Source: Streptomyces liliiviolaceus (GTDB lineage Bacteria > Actinomycetota > Actinomycetes > Streptomycetales > Streptomycetaceae). Taken from it: a stretch of 64,000 nt of DNA. The stretch covers positions 1,922,001 through 1,986,000 of the forward strand of contig NZ_JAGPYQ010000002.1 of the NCBI RefSeq assembly GCF_018070025.1, given 5' to 3'. Below the pieces are notes generated by a model, which worked only from the letters and a program-made list of their open reading frames with translations, was not told where the DNA came from and searched no databases. The position numbers and the translations under genes were made by a program. This document shows, in pieces, positions 34,732 through 45,788 of the stretch. The first letter of the stretch is position 1. The number at the start of each line of letters is the position of its first letter.

Positions 34732-35654
34732 CGGCCCCGCTCTCCGAGCCGTTCGTGCATCCCGCCCTCTTCTACCGGGGCGAGGAGGAGTACGTGGACG
34801 CCACCGTGCCGTTCATCCGTGAGGGTCTGGCGGCCGGCGAACCGGTGGCGGTGGCCGTGCCCGGCCCGAAGCTGGACGTTCTGCGTTCGGCTCTGGGCGA
34901 CGGCTCGACGGACGTGCGCTTCATCGACCTGACGCAGGCGGGACGCAATCCCGGACGGATCATTCCCAGGGTGCTGAGTGTGTTCGCCGACGCCCACCCG
35001 AAGGCGCGGGTCCGGATCATCGGGGAGCCGGTCTGGCCCGGGCGCACCGGCGTGGAGTACCCGGCCTGTGTGCAGCACGAGGCGCTGATCAACTCCGCGT
35101 TCGAGGGGCGGGACGCGATGATCCTGTGTCCGTACGACGAGGCTGGGTTCAGCGAGCAGGTGCTGACCGACGCGTATGCGACGCATCCCGTCGTGATCTC
35201 GGGCGGCCGGTGGCGGACCAGCCCGTCGTACGCGCCGGAGGCGGTGGTCGAGCGGTACAACGAACCCCTGCCGGTGGTGGAGGGGGCGGAGGGGTACGTC
35301 TTCGGGGCGGACGAGCTGCCTGCCGCCCGGTACTTCGTGGCCGAGCGGGCCGCGCGGTTCGGTCTGTCCGGTGTCCGGCTGGACGATCTGGCGCTGGTCG
35401 TGGCCGAGCTGACCACCAACAGCGTGGTGCACGGGGGTGGTTCGGGCACGGTGTACGTGTGGGGCGAGGGTGGGCAGGTGGTGTGCGAGGTGCGCGACGA
35501 GGGGGAGCTCAAGGATCAGCTCGCGGGGCGGCGCCCTTCGCCTCCGGCGCAGGTGGGTGGGCGGGGGTTGTTGTTGGTGAACTACCTCATGGATCTGGTG
35601 CGTGTGCGTACCGGGGCTGAGGGCACGGTTGTTCGCTGCTACGTCGACGTCTGA
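34728..35654 (+). CDS. MEDS plus HATPase anti-sigma factor-like regulator
   Basis: This 308-residue protein has two domains. The N-terminal MEDS (methanogen/methylotroph sensor-like) domain spans about 1-165 (LFYRGEEEYVDATVPFIREG, VRIIGEPVWPGR, LCPYDEAGF). The C-terminal GHKL ATPase covers about 205-305, with the N-box LVVAELTTNSVVHGG and the G-box GGRGLLLVNYLMD. This is the RsbA-like design common in actinomycetes: an ATP-binding switch protein that can act as kinase or anti-sigma factor. It is translationally coupled to a STAS protein, so the two form a partner-switching module; no sigma factor lies nearby. Confidence 0.85.
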   Translation: MTAPLSEPFVHPALFYRGEEEYVDATVPFIREGLAAGEPVAVAVPGPKLDVLRSALGDGSTDVRFIDLTQAGRNPGRIIPRVLSVFADAHPKARVRIIGEPVWPGRTGVEYPACVQHEALINSAFEGRDAMILCPYDEAGFSEQVLTDAYATHPVVISGGRWRTSPSYAPEAVVERYNEPLPVVEGAEGYVFGADELPAARYFVAERAARFGLSGVRLDDLALVVAELTTNSVVHGGGSGTVYVWGEGGQVVCEVRDEGELKDQLAGRRPSPPAQVGGRGLLLVNYLMDLVRVRTGAEGTVVRCYVDV

Positions 35655-35700
35655 GGGTGCGCCCACCGGGGTGGGTGGGTTGGTTGTAGGTGCGTTTGCG

Positions 35701-35746
35701 GGTGCGGGTTCGTTGGGGCTGGGTGCGCAGTTCCCCGCGCCCCTGG
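35701..35746 (+). repeat. Dispersed repeat copy, first of a direct pair
   Basis: About 46 bases running from GGTGCGGGTTCGTTGGGGCT into a core GCGCAGTTCCCCGCGCCCCT. It is the complement of the copy at 3351-3395 and lies in the gap between the HATPase and YihY genes. Confidence 0.6.
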
Positions 35747-35801
35747 GAGGTTGGGGTCCCGCCTGATGGACAGGGCGCCCGAGTGAGGGCGTGCGATTGT
35801 G

Positions 35802-35848
35802 GGTGCCGGTTCGTTGTGGCTGGTCGCGCAGTTCTCCGCGTCCCTCGG
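35802..35848 (+). repeat. Dispersed repeat copy, diverged second of a direct pair
   Basis: The same element about 100 bases further on, with several substitutions (core GCGCAGTTCTCCGCGTCCCT). The spacing and divergence suggest an old local duplication. Confidence 0.5.
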
Positions 35849-35892
35849 GGGCGTCGGTGCATGGGGTGGGCCGGGTGGGATACCCGGGGGCC

Positions 35893-36900
35893 ATGTCGAG
35901 GTCACCTGAATCCGAGCAGCAGGCTCCTGGTCCGGCGGAGCAGGTCGAGGAGCGGGCGCCGGACACGCTCCGCGAGTTGCCGAAGCGGTCCTGGCTTGCC
36001 GTTCTGAAAGGCACGGTCAAGGAGTTCCAGGACGACGAGCTCGCCGACAGGGCGGCGGCACTGACGTACTACGGGGTGCTCTCGCTGTTCCCGGCGCTGC
36101 TGCTCCTGGTCTCGCTGCTGGGCATCGCGGGGAAGTCCGCGACCCAGGAGGTCCTGGACAACCTCAGGAAGCTGGCTCCCGGTTCCGCCCGGGACATCAT
36201 CAGCGACGCGGTGACGCAACTGCAGGGCCGGGGCGGTGTCGGCTCGGTCATGGCCGTGGTCGGTGTCGTGCTCGCCGTGTGGTCGGCCTCCGGTTACGTG
36301 GCGGCCTTCATCCGCTCCGCCAACGCCGTCTACGACATGCCGGAGGGGCGCCCCGTCTGGAAGGTGCTGCCCATCCGCGTGGGGGTGACGGTCGTGCTGC
36401 TGGTGCTGACGGTGATCAGCGCGCTGATCGTGGTGTTCACCGGTGGGCTGGCCCGTGAGGCGGGCGGTGCGCTCGGGATCGGCGACACGGCGCTGACCGT
36501 GTGGTCGATCGCGAAGTGGCCGGTGCTGGTCGTGCTCGTCACGGTCATGATCGCCCTGCTCTACTGGGCGACACCGAACGTGAAGGGCCGCGGCTTCAAG
36601 TGGATCACTCCCGGTAGCGTGCTGGCCCTGCTGATCTGGATGGTCGCCTCGGCCGGGTTCGCGTTCTACGTGGCGAACTTCGGCTCGTACAACAAGACCT
36701 ACGGCACGCTCGCCGGTGTCATCGTCTTCCTCGTCTGGCTGTGGATCAGCAATATCGCGATCCTGCTCGGGCTGGAGTTCGACTCCGAGATGGCACGGCA
36801 ACGCGCCATCGCGGGAGGTCTGCCGGACACCGAGGAGCCCTATGTGCCGCCCCGGGACACCCGCGCCTGGAGCGACGAGGAGCAGCGCCGGATGGAATGA
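35893..36900 (+). CDS. YihY/BrkB family membrane protein
   Basis: This 335-residue inner-membrane protein has an acidic cytoplasmic start (about 1-50), then about six membrane helices: ALTYYGVLSLFPALLLLVSL, SVMAVVGVVLAVWSASGY, VGVTVVLLVLTVISALIVVF, WPVLVVLVTVMIALLYWA, GSVLALLIWMVASAGFAFYV and LAGVIVFLVWLWISNIAILL. Conserved family signatures such as DRAAALTYY and NKTYGTLAGVIVF are present. The C-terminal tail is charged. The family was once misnamed ribonuclease BN; the role is unresolved. ATG 35893 has only GGGGG close by, so a start a little upstream is possible. Confidence 0.85.
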   Translation: MSRSPESEQQAPGPAEQVEERAPDTLRELPKRSWLAVLKGTVKEFQDDELADRAAALTYYGVLSLFPALLLLVSLLGIAGKSATQEVLDNLRKLAPGSARDIISDAVTQLQGRGGVGSVMAVVGVVLAVWSASGYVAAFIRSANAVYDMPEGRPVWKVLPIRVGVTVVLLVLTVISALIVVFTGGLAREAGGALGIGDTALTVWSIAKWPVLVVLVTVMIALLYWATPNVKGRGFKWITPGSVLALLIWMVASAGFAFYVANFGSYNKTYGTLAGVIVFLVWLWISNIAILLGLEFDSEMARQRAIAGGLPDTEEPYVPPRDTRAWSDEEQRRME

Positions 36901-36934
36901 CGAGCAGGGAGAAGGGGATGGGGGCGCCTGCCGG

Positions 36935-38206
36935 TCATCCCGCCGTGCGTGCGATCTCGGCGACGGCCTCCACCGCCCGGTCCAGTTCGGCATGGGTGTT
37001 GTAGTAGTGCGGTGAGAGGCGTACGAGGGGGTGGACGTCCCGCACCTCCGTGTCGAACTGGGTGTGTTCGGGGACGGTCGTGCTCACGTTGATGCCCTGC
37101 CGTGCGAGCGCCGCAGCGACGTCGGCGGTGGGCACGGCGTCGACCTTCGCGGTCACGATGGCGCACCGGACCCGGCCGAGGTCGTACGTGCTGACGCCGG
37201 GCAGGGCGTCGAGGGCGTCGCGCAGATACGCGCCGAGGGCGACGGCCCGCTCCCCGATCGGGTCCATGCCCAGGTCCAGGGCCTGACGGACGGCCACTCC
37301 GAGGCCCAGGACATTGGCGTAGCTCGCTTCCCAGCTCTCGAAGCGCCGTGCGCCGGCGTGCCAGGTGAAGCCCCGCTCGCCGTCCCAGGTGGCCGCCTCG
37401 ATGTCGCTGACGAACGGATCGAGGTAGTCCAGGGCCTCACGGCGGACCCACAGGAAGCCGGTGCCGCGGGGGCCCCGCAGGAACTTGCGGCCGGTGGCGG
37501 TGAGCATGTCGCAGCCGATCCGGGTGACGTCGACGGGGAACTGGCCCACGGACTGTGTGGCGTCGAGCAGGAACGGCACGCCGGCGGCCCGTGCGATCCG
37601 GCCGATCTCGTGCGCCGGATTGACCAGGCCGCCGCTGGTGGGGATGTGGGTGACGCCGATGAGCCGGGTGCGCTCGTCGATCAGCGCGGTCAGCGCCGCG
37701 GTGTCGAGCTGCCCGTACGCGTCGTCGGGGACCACCACGATCTCCGCGCCGGACCGCCGGGCGGTCTGCAGATACGCCAGTACGCTGCTGCCGTACTCCG
37801 AACGACCGGTCAGGATGCGGTCGCCCGGCTTGAAGGTCATCGAGTAGAAGGCGGCGTTCCACGCGTGCGTGGAGTTGTCGAAGAGCGCGATCTCGTCGGG
37901 CCGCCCGCCCACGAGTCGGGCGAGGTCCGTGCGGGTGGCGTCGATGCGGTCCCGTTCCTGGCGGGCGGCCTCGTATCCGCCGATGTCCGCCTCCAGCTCC
38001 AGGTGGGAGGTCATCGCCGTCAGAGTCCGCCGGGAGAGCAGCCCGGCCCCGGCGTTGTTGAGGTGCACCCGGTGCGCGGTACCCGGGGCCTCGGCGCGGA
38101 GCGCCTCGATGTCCAGGCCGTGATGTTCCACGCTGCCGCTTTCCACACTGCTTCCCTCCACACTGCTGCCCTCCACGGTGCCGTCTCCAACGCTGGTGGG
38201 TTCCAT
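36935..38206 (-). CDS. Class V aminotransferase-fold PLP enzyme
   Basis: This 423-residue protein is in the cysteine desulfurase / isopenicillin N epimerase-like group. The PLP-binding Lys is in LTATGRKFLRGPRGTGFLW (about residue 240), with the preceding Asp in FLLDATQSVGQFPVD and the substrate-binding HLNNAGAGLLS near the N-terminus. The first 25 residues repeat VEGSS/VESGS, encoded by imperfect tandem DNA units each holding an in-frame GTG after GGA-rich text. The true start could therefore be the ATG at 38206 or one of several downstream GTG codons. It removes or exchanges an amino or sulfur group on an unknown substrate. It is a lone leftward gene. Confidence 0.8.
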   Translation of the reverse strand: MEPTSVGDGTVEGSSVEGSSVESGSVEHHGLDIEALRAEAPGTAHRVHLNNAGAGLLSRRTLTAMTSHLELEADIGGYEAARQERDRIDATRTDLARLVGGRPDEIALFDNSTHAWNAAFYSMTFKPGDRILTGRSEYGSSVLAYLQTARRSGAEIVVVPDDAYGQLDTAALTALIDERTRLIGVTHIPTSGGLVNPAHEIGRIARAAGVPFLLDATQSVGQFPVDVTRIGCDMLTATGRKFLRGPRGTGFLWVRREALDYLDPFVSDIEAATWDGERGFTWHAGARRFESWEASYANVLGLGVAVRQALDLGMDPIGERAVALGAYLRDALDALPGVSTYDLGRVRCAIVTAKVDAVPTADVAAALARQGINVSTTVPEHTQFDTEVRDVHPLVRLSPHYYNTHAELDRAVEAVAEIARTAG

Positions 38207-38583
38207 GACGGTGTGTTTCCATCCGCCCGGCGTTCGTATGCCTTCCCCGCGCTCCCGGGGCCCGCACGTGGGCCGTCGATCCTCCACCGCCCCGACACCA
38301 CCCCCTTGCCCGCGACCGACCCCGCGTCGGCGGCCGGTGCCGTTCCCGGGCGGTTTCACCTCCTGACGTTGCCGCCCCGCCCGGGCCGAAGCCCTCCCCC
38401 GGGCACCCCGCCCGCGAACAGCGCCGGAAAGAAGTCGTGTCCGACGGGTTGCCGAGCAGTTGATTCATTACTTAAATCAACACCTGAACTAAGCGTCATC
38501 GCACCGGCATCGGGTTCCCCACCGCAATGGTCCGGGTTCCCCCCGACCGTTCCCCGCCCTCCACACCCGCACGGAGTCAACGT
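38207..38583. promoter_or_regulatory. Divergent control region with AT-rich inverted repeat
   Basis: These 377 bases between the aminotransferase-fold gene and the CBM32/beta-helix gene hold no credible gene. At 38459-38481 GTTGATT and AATCAAC form a seven-base inverted repeat around a nine-base AT-rich centre, unusual here and about 100 bases upstream of the secreted protein's start. It is a candidate operator. CGGAG at 38571-38575 is that gene's ribosome site. Confidence 0.45.
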
Positions 38584-40806
<2,223 letters not shown>

Positions 40807-40810
40807 CGGT

Positions 40811-40838
40811 GACAGCGACAGCGACAGCGACAGCGACA
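40811..40838 (+). repeat. GACAGC hexanucleotide tandem repeat
   Basis: Four and two-thirds copies of GACAGC lie directly after the beta-helix gene stop. The copy number may vary between strains. It is non-coding. Confidence 0.75.
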
Positions 40839-40855
40839 ACCGGCTGAACAGTGTC

Positions 40856-40891
40856 CGCGGCCCGTCCTCCCCACCGGGAGGGCGGGCCGCG
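40856..40891 (+). terminator. Terminator of the beta-helix protein gene
   Basis: A 16-bp stem with a single G-U pair (40856-40871 against 40876-40891) and a four-base loop, 50 bases after the stop codon. Confidence 0.8.
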
Positions 40892-40912
40892 TGCGGAGCG
40901 AGATCATCGACC

Positions 40913-40950
40913 GTTTATCATATGAGCACCGCCTAGCTCGAAAGATAAAC
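40913..40950 (+). promoter_or_regulatory. Nested inverted repeat overlapping the GAPDH translation start region
   Basis: GTTTATC (40913-40919) pairs with GATAAAC (40944-40950), and GAGC (40924-40927) with GCTC (40936-40939), symmetrically nested around the centre. The element ends two bases before the GTG start and covers any ribosome site. It may be an operator or an RNA hairpin that limits translation. Confidence 0.5.
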
Positions 40951-40952
40951 CT

Positions 40953-42398
40953 GTGACTGTCAATGACGACTCGTTCACCAATTGGAAGAACCGCGAGGAG
41001 ATCGCGGAGTCGATGATCCCGATCATCGGGAAGCTGCACCGCGAGCGGGACGTCACCGTCCTGCTGCACAGCCGCTCCTTGGTGAACAAGTCGGTGGTCA
41101 GCATCCTCAAGACCCACCGGTTCGCCCGGCAGATCACCGGGGTGGAGCTGTCGGTCACCGAGACCCTGCCCTATCTGCGGGCTCTGACCACGCTCGACCT
41201 CGGCCCCTCCCAGATCGACATCGGGATGCTCGCCGCCACGCACCGCGGCGACGACCGCGGTCTCACGGTCGAGGCCTTCACCGCCGAGGCCGTCGCCGGT
41301 GCCACGGGCGCCGACAAGATCGAGAGCCGCTCGGGTCGCGATGTCGTCCTGTACGGCTTCGGCCGCATCGGGCGCCTGGTCGCCCGCCTGCTCATCGAGA
41401 AGGCCGGTTCCGGCAACGGTCTGCGCCTGCGGGCCGTCGTCGTCCGCCGGGGCGGGGCCCAGGACATCGTGAAGCGCGCCTCGCTGCTGCGCCGCGACTC
41501 GATCCACGGCCAGTTCCAGGGCACGATCACCGTCGACGAGGCGAGCAGCACGATCTTCGCCAACGGCAACGCGATCAAGGTGATCTACGCGAACGACCCC
41601 TCCGAGGTCGACTACACGGCGTACGGCATCAAGGACGCCGTCCTCATCGACAACACCGGTATCTGGCGCGACCGCGAGGGCCTGTCCCAGCATCTGCGCC
41701 CCGGCATCGACAAGGTCGTGCTGACCGCGCCGGGCAAGGGTGACGTGCCCAACATCGTGCACGGCGTCAACCACGACATGATCAAGCCGGACGAGCAGAT
41801 CCTGTCCTGCGCGTCCTGCACCACGAACGCGATCGTCCCGCCGCTGAAGGCGATGGCCGACGAGTACGGCGTGCTGCGCGGGCACGTGGAGACCGTCCAC
41901 TCGTTCACCAACGACCAGAACCTGCTGGACAATTACCACAAGGCCGACCGCCGTGGCCGCTCGGCGCCGCTCAACATGGTGATCACCGAGACGGGCGCGG
42001 CCTCCGCCGTGGCGAAGGCGCTGCCCGACCTGGACGCGCCGATCACCGGCAGCTCGATCCGGGTGCCGGTGCCGGACGTGTCGATCGCGATCCTCAGCCT
42101 GCGGCTCGGCCGCGAGACCACCCGCGAGGAAGTCCTCGGGTATCTGCGGAACGTGTCGCTGACCTCAGCGCTGAAGCGGCAGATCGACTTCACCACCGCC
42201 CCCGACGCGGTCTCCAGCGACTTCATGGGCTCGCGCCACGCCTCGATCGTCGACGCCGGCGCCACCAAGGTCGACGGCGACAACGCGATCCTCTACCTCT
42301 GGTACGACAACGAGTTCGGCTACTCCTGCCAGGTCGTCCGGGTGGTCCAGCATGTGACGGGGGTCGAGTACCCGACGTACCCGGCGCCCGCGGTCTGA
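40953..42398 (+). CDS. Glyceraldehyde-3-phosphate dehydrogenase, long form
   Basis: This 481-residue protein is a GAPDH with about 125 extra N-terminal residues. The extension (IAESMIPIIGKLHRERDVTV) is helical and typical of the long class of actinobacterial GAPDHs. The NAD-binding motif is LYGFGRIGRLVA (about 132-143) and the catalytic Cys is in SCASCTTNAIVPPL (about 288), where ordinary enzymes have SCTTNC. NADP or NAD-linked oxidation of glyceraldehyde-3-phosphate, perhaps in the gluconeogenic direction, is likely. The GTG at 40953 has only a weak ribosome site. It is a single gene between two terminators, far from other glycolytic genes, so probably not the main glycolytic copy. Confidence 0.87.
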   Translation: MTVNDDSFTNWKNREEIAESMIPIIGKLHRERDVTVLLHSRSLVNKSVVSILKTHRFARQITGVELSVTETLPYLRALTTLDLGPSQIDIGMLAATHRGDDRGLTVEAFTAEAVAGATGADKIESRSGRDVVLYGFGRIGRLVARLLIEKAGSGNGLRLRAVVVRRGGAQDIVKRASLLRRDSIHGQFQGTITVDEASSTIFANGNAIKVIYANDPSEVDYTAYGIKDAVLIDNTGIWRDREGLSQHLRPGIDKVVLTAPGKGDVPNIVHGVNHDMIKPDEQILSCASCTTNAIVPPLKAMADEYGVLRGHVETVHSFTNDQNLLDNYHKADRRGRSAPLNMVITETGAASAVAKALPDLDAPITGSSIRVPVPDVSIAILSLRLGRETTREEVLGYLRNVSLTSALKRQIDFTTAPDAVSSDFMGSRHASIVDAGATKVDGDNAILYLWYDNEFGYSCQVVRVVQHVTGVEYPTYPAPAV

Positions 42399-42405
42399 TC
42401 GCACC

Positions 42406-42438
42406 CGGGTGCCCCGGGACGGAATCCCGGGGCACCCG
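42406..42438. terminator. Bidirectional terminator between GAPDH and GH78 genes
   Basis: A perfect 14-bp stem (42406-42419 against 42425-42438) with a five-base loop sits between two convergent genes. Confidence 0.85.
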
Positions 42439-42454
42439 GCAGTCGGACTACGCC

Positions 42455-45400
42455 CTACGACGCGGTCGAGCGGAAGGTCCAGCTGCCGGAGCCGACCTCG
42501 TACACCGCCTCGCCCTGCTCCGTACGCACCGGACGTATCCCGGCGGGCGCGGTGGCCCTGCCGCCGAACAGCGGCACATGCACCTCCGCCGTGCTCCCCG
42601 CCGGCACGTCCACGGTGAGCCGGAACCGGCCGCCGTCCCGCTTCCACTCCGTCCGCGCGATCCCGTACGGGGTGCGGTACGAGCCGGTGGCCGAGGTCAG
42701 GTCGCCCTCGACGGCGGGGTCGACGAGGAGTTCGGAGTAGCCGACCGAGTCGGCGGTCTGGCCGATGCCCGCGACCCGGGTGGTGAACCAGGAGTCGATG
42801 GCGCCGAGCATGAAGTGGTTCTGCGACTGGCCGGGCCCGCCGTCCCAGGACTCGCCGAGCGTGGTGTTGCCGGCCCGCACCTGGTAGCCGTAGCTCGGGC
42901 TGGTCGTCTGCGTGGCGATCTCGTGCACGATGTCGTCGCGGCCGTTGGCGGACAGCACCCGGAACGCGGCGGGCAGGGAGATCTCGCCGAGTGTCAGATG
43001 GTAGCCCGCGGCCTCGACGGCGCCGCTGAAGTGGTCGAGCAGCCGGTCCTTCTCCCCCGCCGGGTACGCGCCCATGTCGAGGGCCAGGGCTTCGGCGCCC
43101 TGGCCTCCGCCGCCGAAGGTGCCGGTGGTGGAGTCGTAGTACTTGGCGGCCAGGGCGGTGGCGCTCGCGTCGGCCTTCGCCCGGTAGGTGTCGGCCGCGT
43201 CCTGGTCGCCGAGGACGGCCGCCGTACTGCTGAGCGCGTCGAGCACGCGCCAGTAGCCGTAGGTGCCCGCGACCGCGCGCGGGAAGGTGCGGTCCGGGGT
43301 GAACCAGTCGCCGAGACCGTAGTCGAGAATGCCGCCGGAGACCTGCGTCTGAAGGAAGTCCGCGTACTGCCGCATCCGCGGGTAGTACGTGGCCATCGTG
43401 TCCCGGTCCCCGTAGGTGGTGTAGAGCTGCCAGGGGACGAGGACGAACGCGCCGCCCCAGTTGGAGTCGTTGCGGTAGGCGCCGGGCAGGTTCGTGTACT
43501 CGGGCACGGTGCTGGGGATCAGCCCGTCCGTGGTCTGTGCGTCGGCCATGTCGCGCACGATCTTGCGCAGGTAGGACCGCATGTCGTAGTTGCCCGCGAG
43601 CGCCGGGAACACGAGCTGGTTCTGCTCCAGCCAGCCCAGCTTCTCCCGGCTGGGGCAGTCGGTGAGGACGCTCATCATGTTGCCCTCGATCGCCCGGCGG
43701 ATCAGCGAGTGGATGTCGTTGACGAGCGGGTCGGAGCTGGTGAAGTCGCCGGCCGAGGTGTTGTCGGTGCGCAGCACCTTGCCGCGTACGGTGACCGTCG
43801 CGCCCTCGGGGACGCCCCTCAGTTCCAGGTAGCGGAAGCCGTGGTAGCTGAAGCGCGGGTGCCAGGTCTCGGTGCGGGCGCCCCGGGTGGTGTAGCTGTC
43901 CCACAGGGGTGCGCCCACGTTGCTGATGGACTGGAACGCGTGCCCGTCTTTGAGGCTTTCGGCCGGGTAGAGACGGATGTCCGTGCCCGCGGGCGCGCTG
44001 ACGGTGATCTCGGGCCAGCCGGCGATGTTGCGGCCCAGGTCGAAGACCCTGCTGTCGGCGGCGCCTTCGACCTCCTTGCCCTTGAGGGTCTCGACGACCC
44101 TGATGGGTTCGGTCTCGCGGGCGCTGAGTACGGCGGGTTTCTCGGCCGTGCCGGGACCGGCCACCGCGACGGCCTTGTCCCAGTCGCGGCGGTCGCCGCT
44201 CGGCTCGTCCCAGTGGGAGCTCTCGCGGCGGGCGTCGTAGTCCTCGCCGCCGTACCAGTTGGAGGAGGTGGTGGGCCCGAGGGTGGTCCGCCAGTCGTCG
44301 CCGCTCGTGACGGTACGGACGCTGCCGTCGGCGAGAGTCACCTCAAGGCGGGCGATCAGCTTGGGGTCGCTCAGGTTGCCGTACAGCTTGCGGTAGCGGT
44401 CGGCGGTGCTGACGACGTTGGACATGCCGTTGCCGAGGGCCACACCGAGGGTGTTGGCACCGGTCTTGAGACGGTCGGTGACATCGTAGGTGGCGTACTG
44501 GACGCGTTCCGCGTAGTCGGTGTTGGCGGGTTCCAGGACGGCGTCGCCCACCGGTTCGCCGTTGAGGGTCGCGTCGTAGATGCCCAGTCCCCCGATGTAC
44601 AGCCGGGCGCTGCGCACCTTCTTGGGGAGCTTGAAGTCGTCGGTGAGCAGGGGCAGTCCGGCCGGGAGGTAGGGCTCGGGTGCCTTCTGCCCGGCCACGT
44701 CGGCGAGTGCGGTGAACGGTCCTGCGGCGTTGTCGCCGCTCGAAAGGGCGTAGTCCACGGGGAAGTTGGGGACACGGCCGTCCGCGGTGAGGACGTCGGC
44801 GCGCGGATACAGCGCCACCTCGTCGAAGGTCTTCGCCGACTTGAGGTCGAGGGTGAGGACCACGGGTGTACCGGAGACGTCGGCGCCGGTGTGGGCGGCG
44901 CTCGCGTAGCCGGCGGCCGTCTGCAGGGCGCTGTTGGGCAGACCGTCGACGGCGAGGGCCGGTTCCCAGGTCTTGCGCAGGGTGTTGGTCTCGGAGGCGG
45001 TCACGGCGGCGCCGCGGGCGAGACCGGTGGTGGAGGTGGCGGAGTCACGTACGTCGATCTCGCCGAGCTGGAGGCGCCAGGTGCGCTCGGGGAAGGCTTC
45101 TTCGAGGGGAAGTCCCAGCTTCGTGACGTCCAGCCGTACGTAACGGGCCGTGGTGCGGGGGACCTTGACGACTATGGGCTCGACCATGCGCTCGCTCAGC
45201 CGCCAGTCGGGGTGAGTGATCCACCGGGCGTCGCCGTCGGTGGTCCAGTCCGACTGCCGGGTCAGGCCGGTCTCGAAGACGGCGGTGTCGCTCCAGCCGG
45301 AGTCGCGCGACCCGTGCGACGACCAGAGCATGACGCGCCAGTACACGCGGTCGCGGGAACCCAGTTTCTTCCCCGCGTACGTGGTCTCGGGCACCGTGGA

Positions 45401-45739
45401 GCGGACCTTGCCCGAGTCCCACAGGTCGGGCCGGCCGCGGCGCAGCAGGTCCGGGGAACTGGCCGCCTGGACGCGGTAGGCGGCCTGGCGGGTGTTCGTG
45501 GCGCGGGCCTCGGTCTCCCAGCTGAGGTCGGGCGTGGTGTCGTCGATGCCCAGGGCCCGGCTCAGGTGCTGGGTGCGCAGCCGGTCCGGGGTGATGGTGG
45601 CGCTGTTTCCGGTGGTGGTGGCATCGGCGGTGACGGCGCCGGCCAGCACGGTCGCGAACGCGGTCAGTCCGGCGAGCAGTACGGGTAGGGGCCGCCGGTG
45701 TCCGCTGCGGGGACGCGGTCGCGAACGGGGTCTGCGCAT
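42455..45739 (-). CDS. Secreted alpha-L-rhamnosidase, glycoside hydrolase family 78
   Basis: This is a 1094-residue exoenzyme. The arginine-rich signal peptide covers about 1-40. Beta domains follow: an N-terminal immunoglobulin-like part (TPDLSWETEARATNTRQAAY), an inserted F5/8-like region (DVTKLGLPLEE), and the Bac_rhamnosid_N part (KVRSARLYIGGLGIYDATLN). The (alpha/alpha)6 catalytic barrel begins near 650 with the family signature VLTDCPSREKLGWLEQNQ (about 694), followed by NWGGAFVLVPWQLYTTYGD and a C-terminal beta sandwich. It removes terminal L-rhamnose from plant or microbial glycans by inversion. Start ATG 45739 has GGAG five bases before it. It is last in a leftward set of three hydrolases. 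Confidence 0.88.
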   Translation of the reverse strand: MRRPRSRPRPRSGHRRPLPVLLAGLTAFATVLAGAVTADATTTGNSATITPDRLRTQHLSRALGIDDTTPDLSWETEARATNTRQAAYRVQAASSPDLLRRGRPDLWDSGKVRSTVPETTYAGKKLGSRDRVYWRVMLWSSHGSRDSGWSDTAVFETGLTRQSDWTTDGDARWITHPDWRLSERMVEPIVVKVPRTTARYVRLDVTKLGLPLEEAFPERTWRLQLGEIDVRDSATSTTGLARGAAVTASETNTLRKTWEPALAVDGLPNSALQTAAGYASAAHTGADVSGTPVVLTLDLKSAKTFDEVALYPRADVLTADGRVPNFPVDYALSSGDNAAGPFTALADVAGQKAPEPYLPAGLPLLTDDFKLPKKVRSARLYIGGLGIYDATLNGEPVGDAVLEPANTDYAERVQYATYDVTDRLKTGANTLGVALGNGMSNVVSTADRYRKLYGNLSDPKLIARLEVTLADGSVRTVTSGDDWRTTLGPTTSSNWYGGEDYDARRESSHWDEPSGDRRDWDKAVAVAGPGTAEKPAVLSARETEPIRVVETLKGKEVEGAADSRVFDLGRNIAGWPEITVSAPAGTDIRLYPAESLKDGHAFQSISNVGAPLWDSYTTRGARTETWHPRFSYHGFRYLELRGVPEGATVTVRGKVLRTDNTSAGDFTSSDPLVNDIHSLIRRAIEGNMMSVLTDCPSREKLGWLEQNQLVFPALAGNYDMRSYLRKIVRDMADAQTTDGLIPSTVPEYTNLPGAYRNDSNWGGAFVLVPWQLYTTYGDRDTMATYYPRMRQYADFLQTQVSGGILDYGLGDWFTPDRTFPRAVAGTYGYWRVLDALSSTAAVLGDQDAADTYRAKADASATALAAKYYDSTTGTFGGGGQGAEALALDMGAYPAGEKDRLLDHFSGAVEAAGYHLTLGEISLPAAFRVLSANGRDDIVHEIATQTTSPSYGYQVRAGNTTLGESWDGGPGQSQNHFMLGAIDSWFTTRVAGIGQTADSVGYSELLVDPAVEGDLTSATGSYRTPYGIARTEWKRDGGRFRLTVDVPAGSTAEVHVPLFGGRATAPAGIRPVRTEQGEAVYEVGSGSWTFRSTAS

Positions 45740-45788
45740 GAGGGCTCCATGAAGTGCGTGCGGGGCGGGAAGGAGGCGAAAGGCAGGG

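Noticed and set aside
33105..36020. 971-codon leftward open frame across the GH5, STAS and HATPase genes
   Set aside because: It crosses three well-supported rightward genes and their overlap and is not protein-like.
42578..45688. 1036-codon open frame opposite the GH78 gene
   Set aside because: Shadow of the rhamnosidase; Val/Gly/Arg-rich with no recognisable domain.
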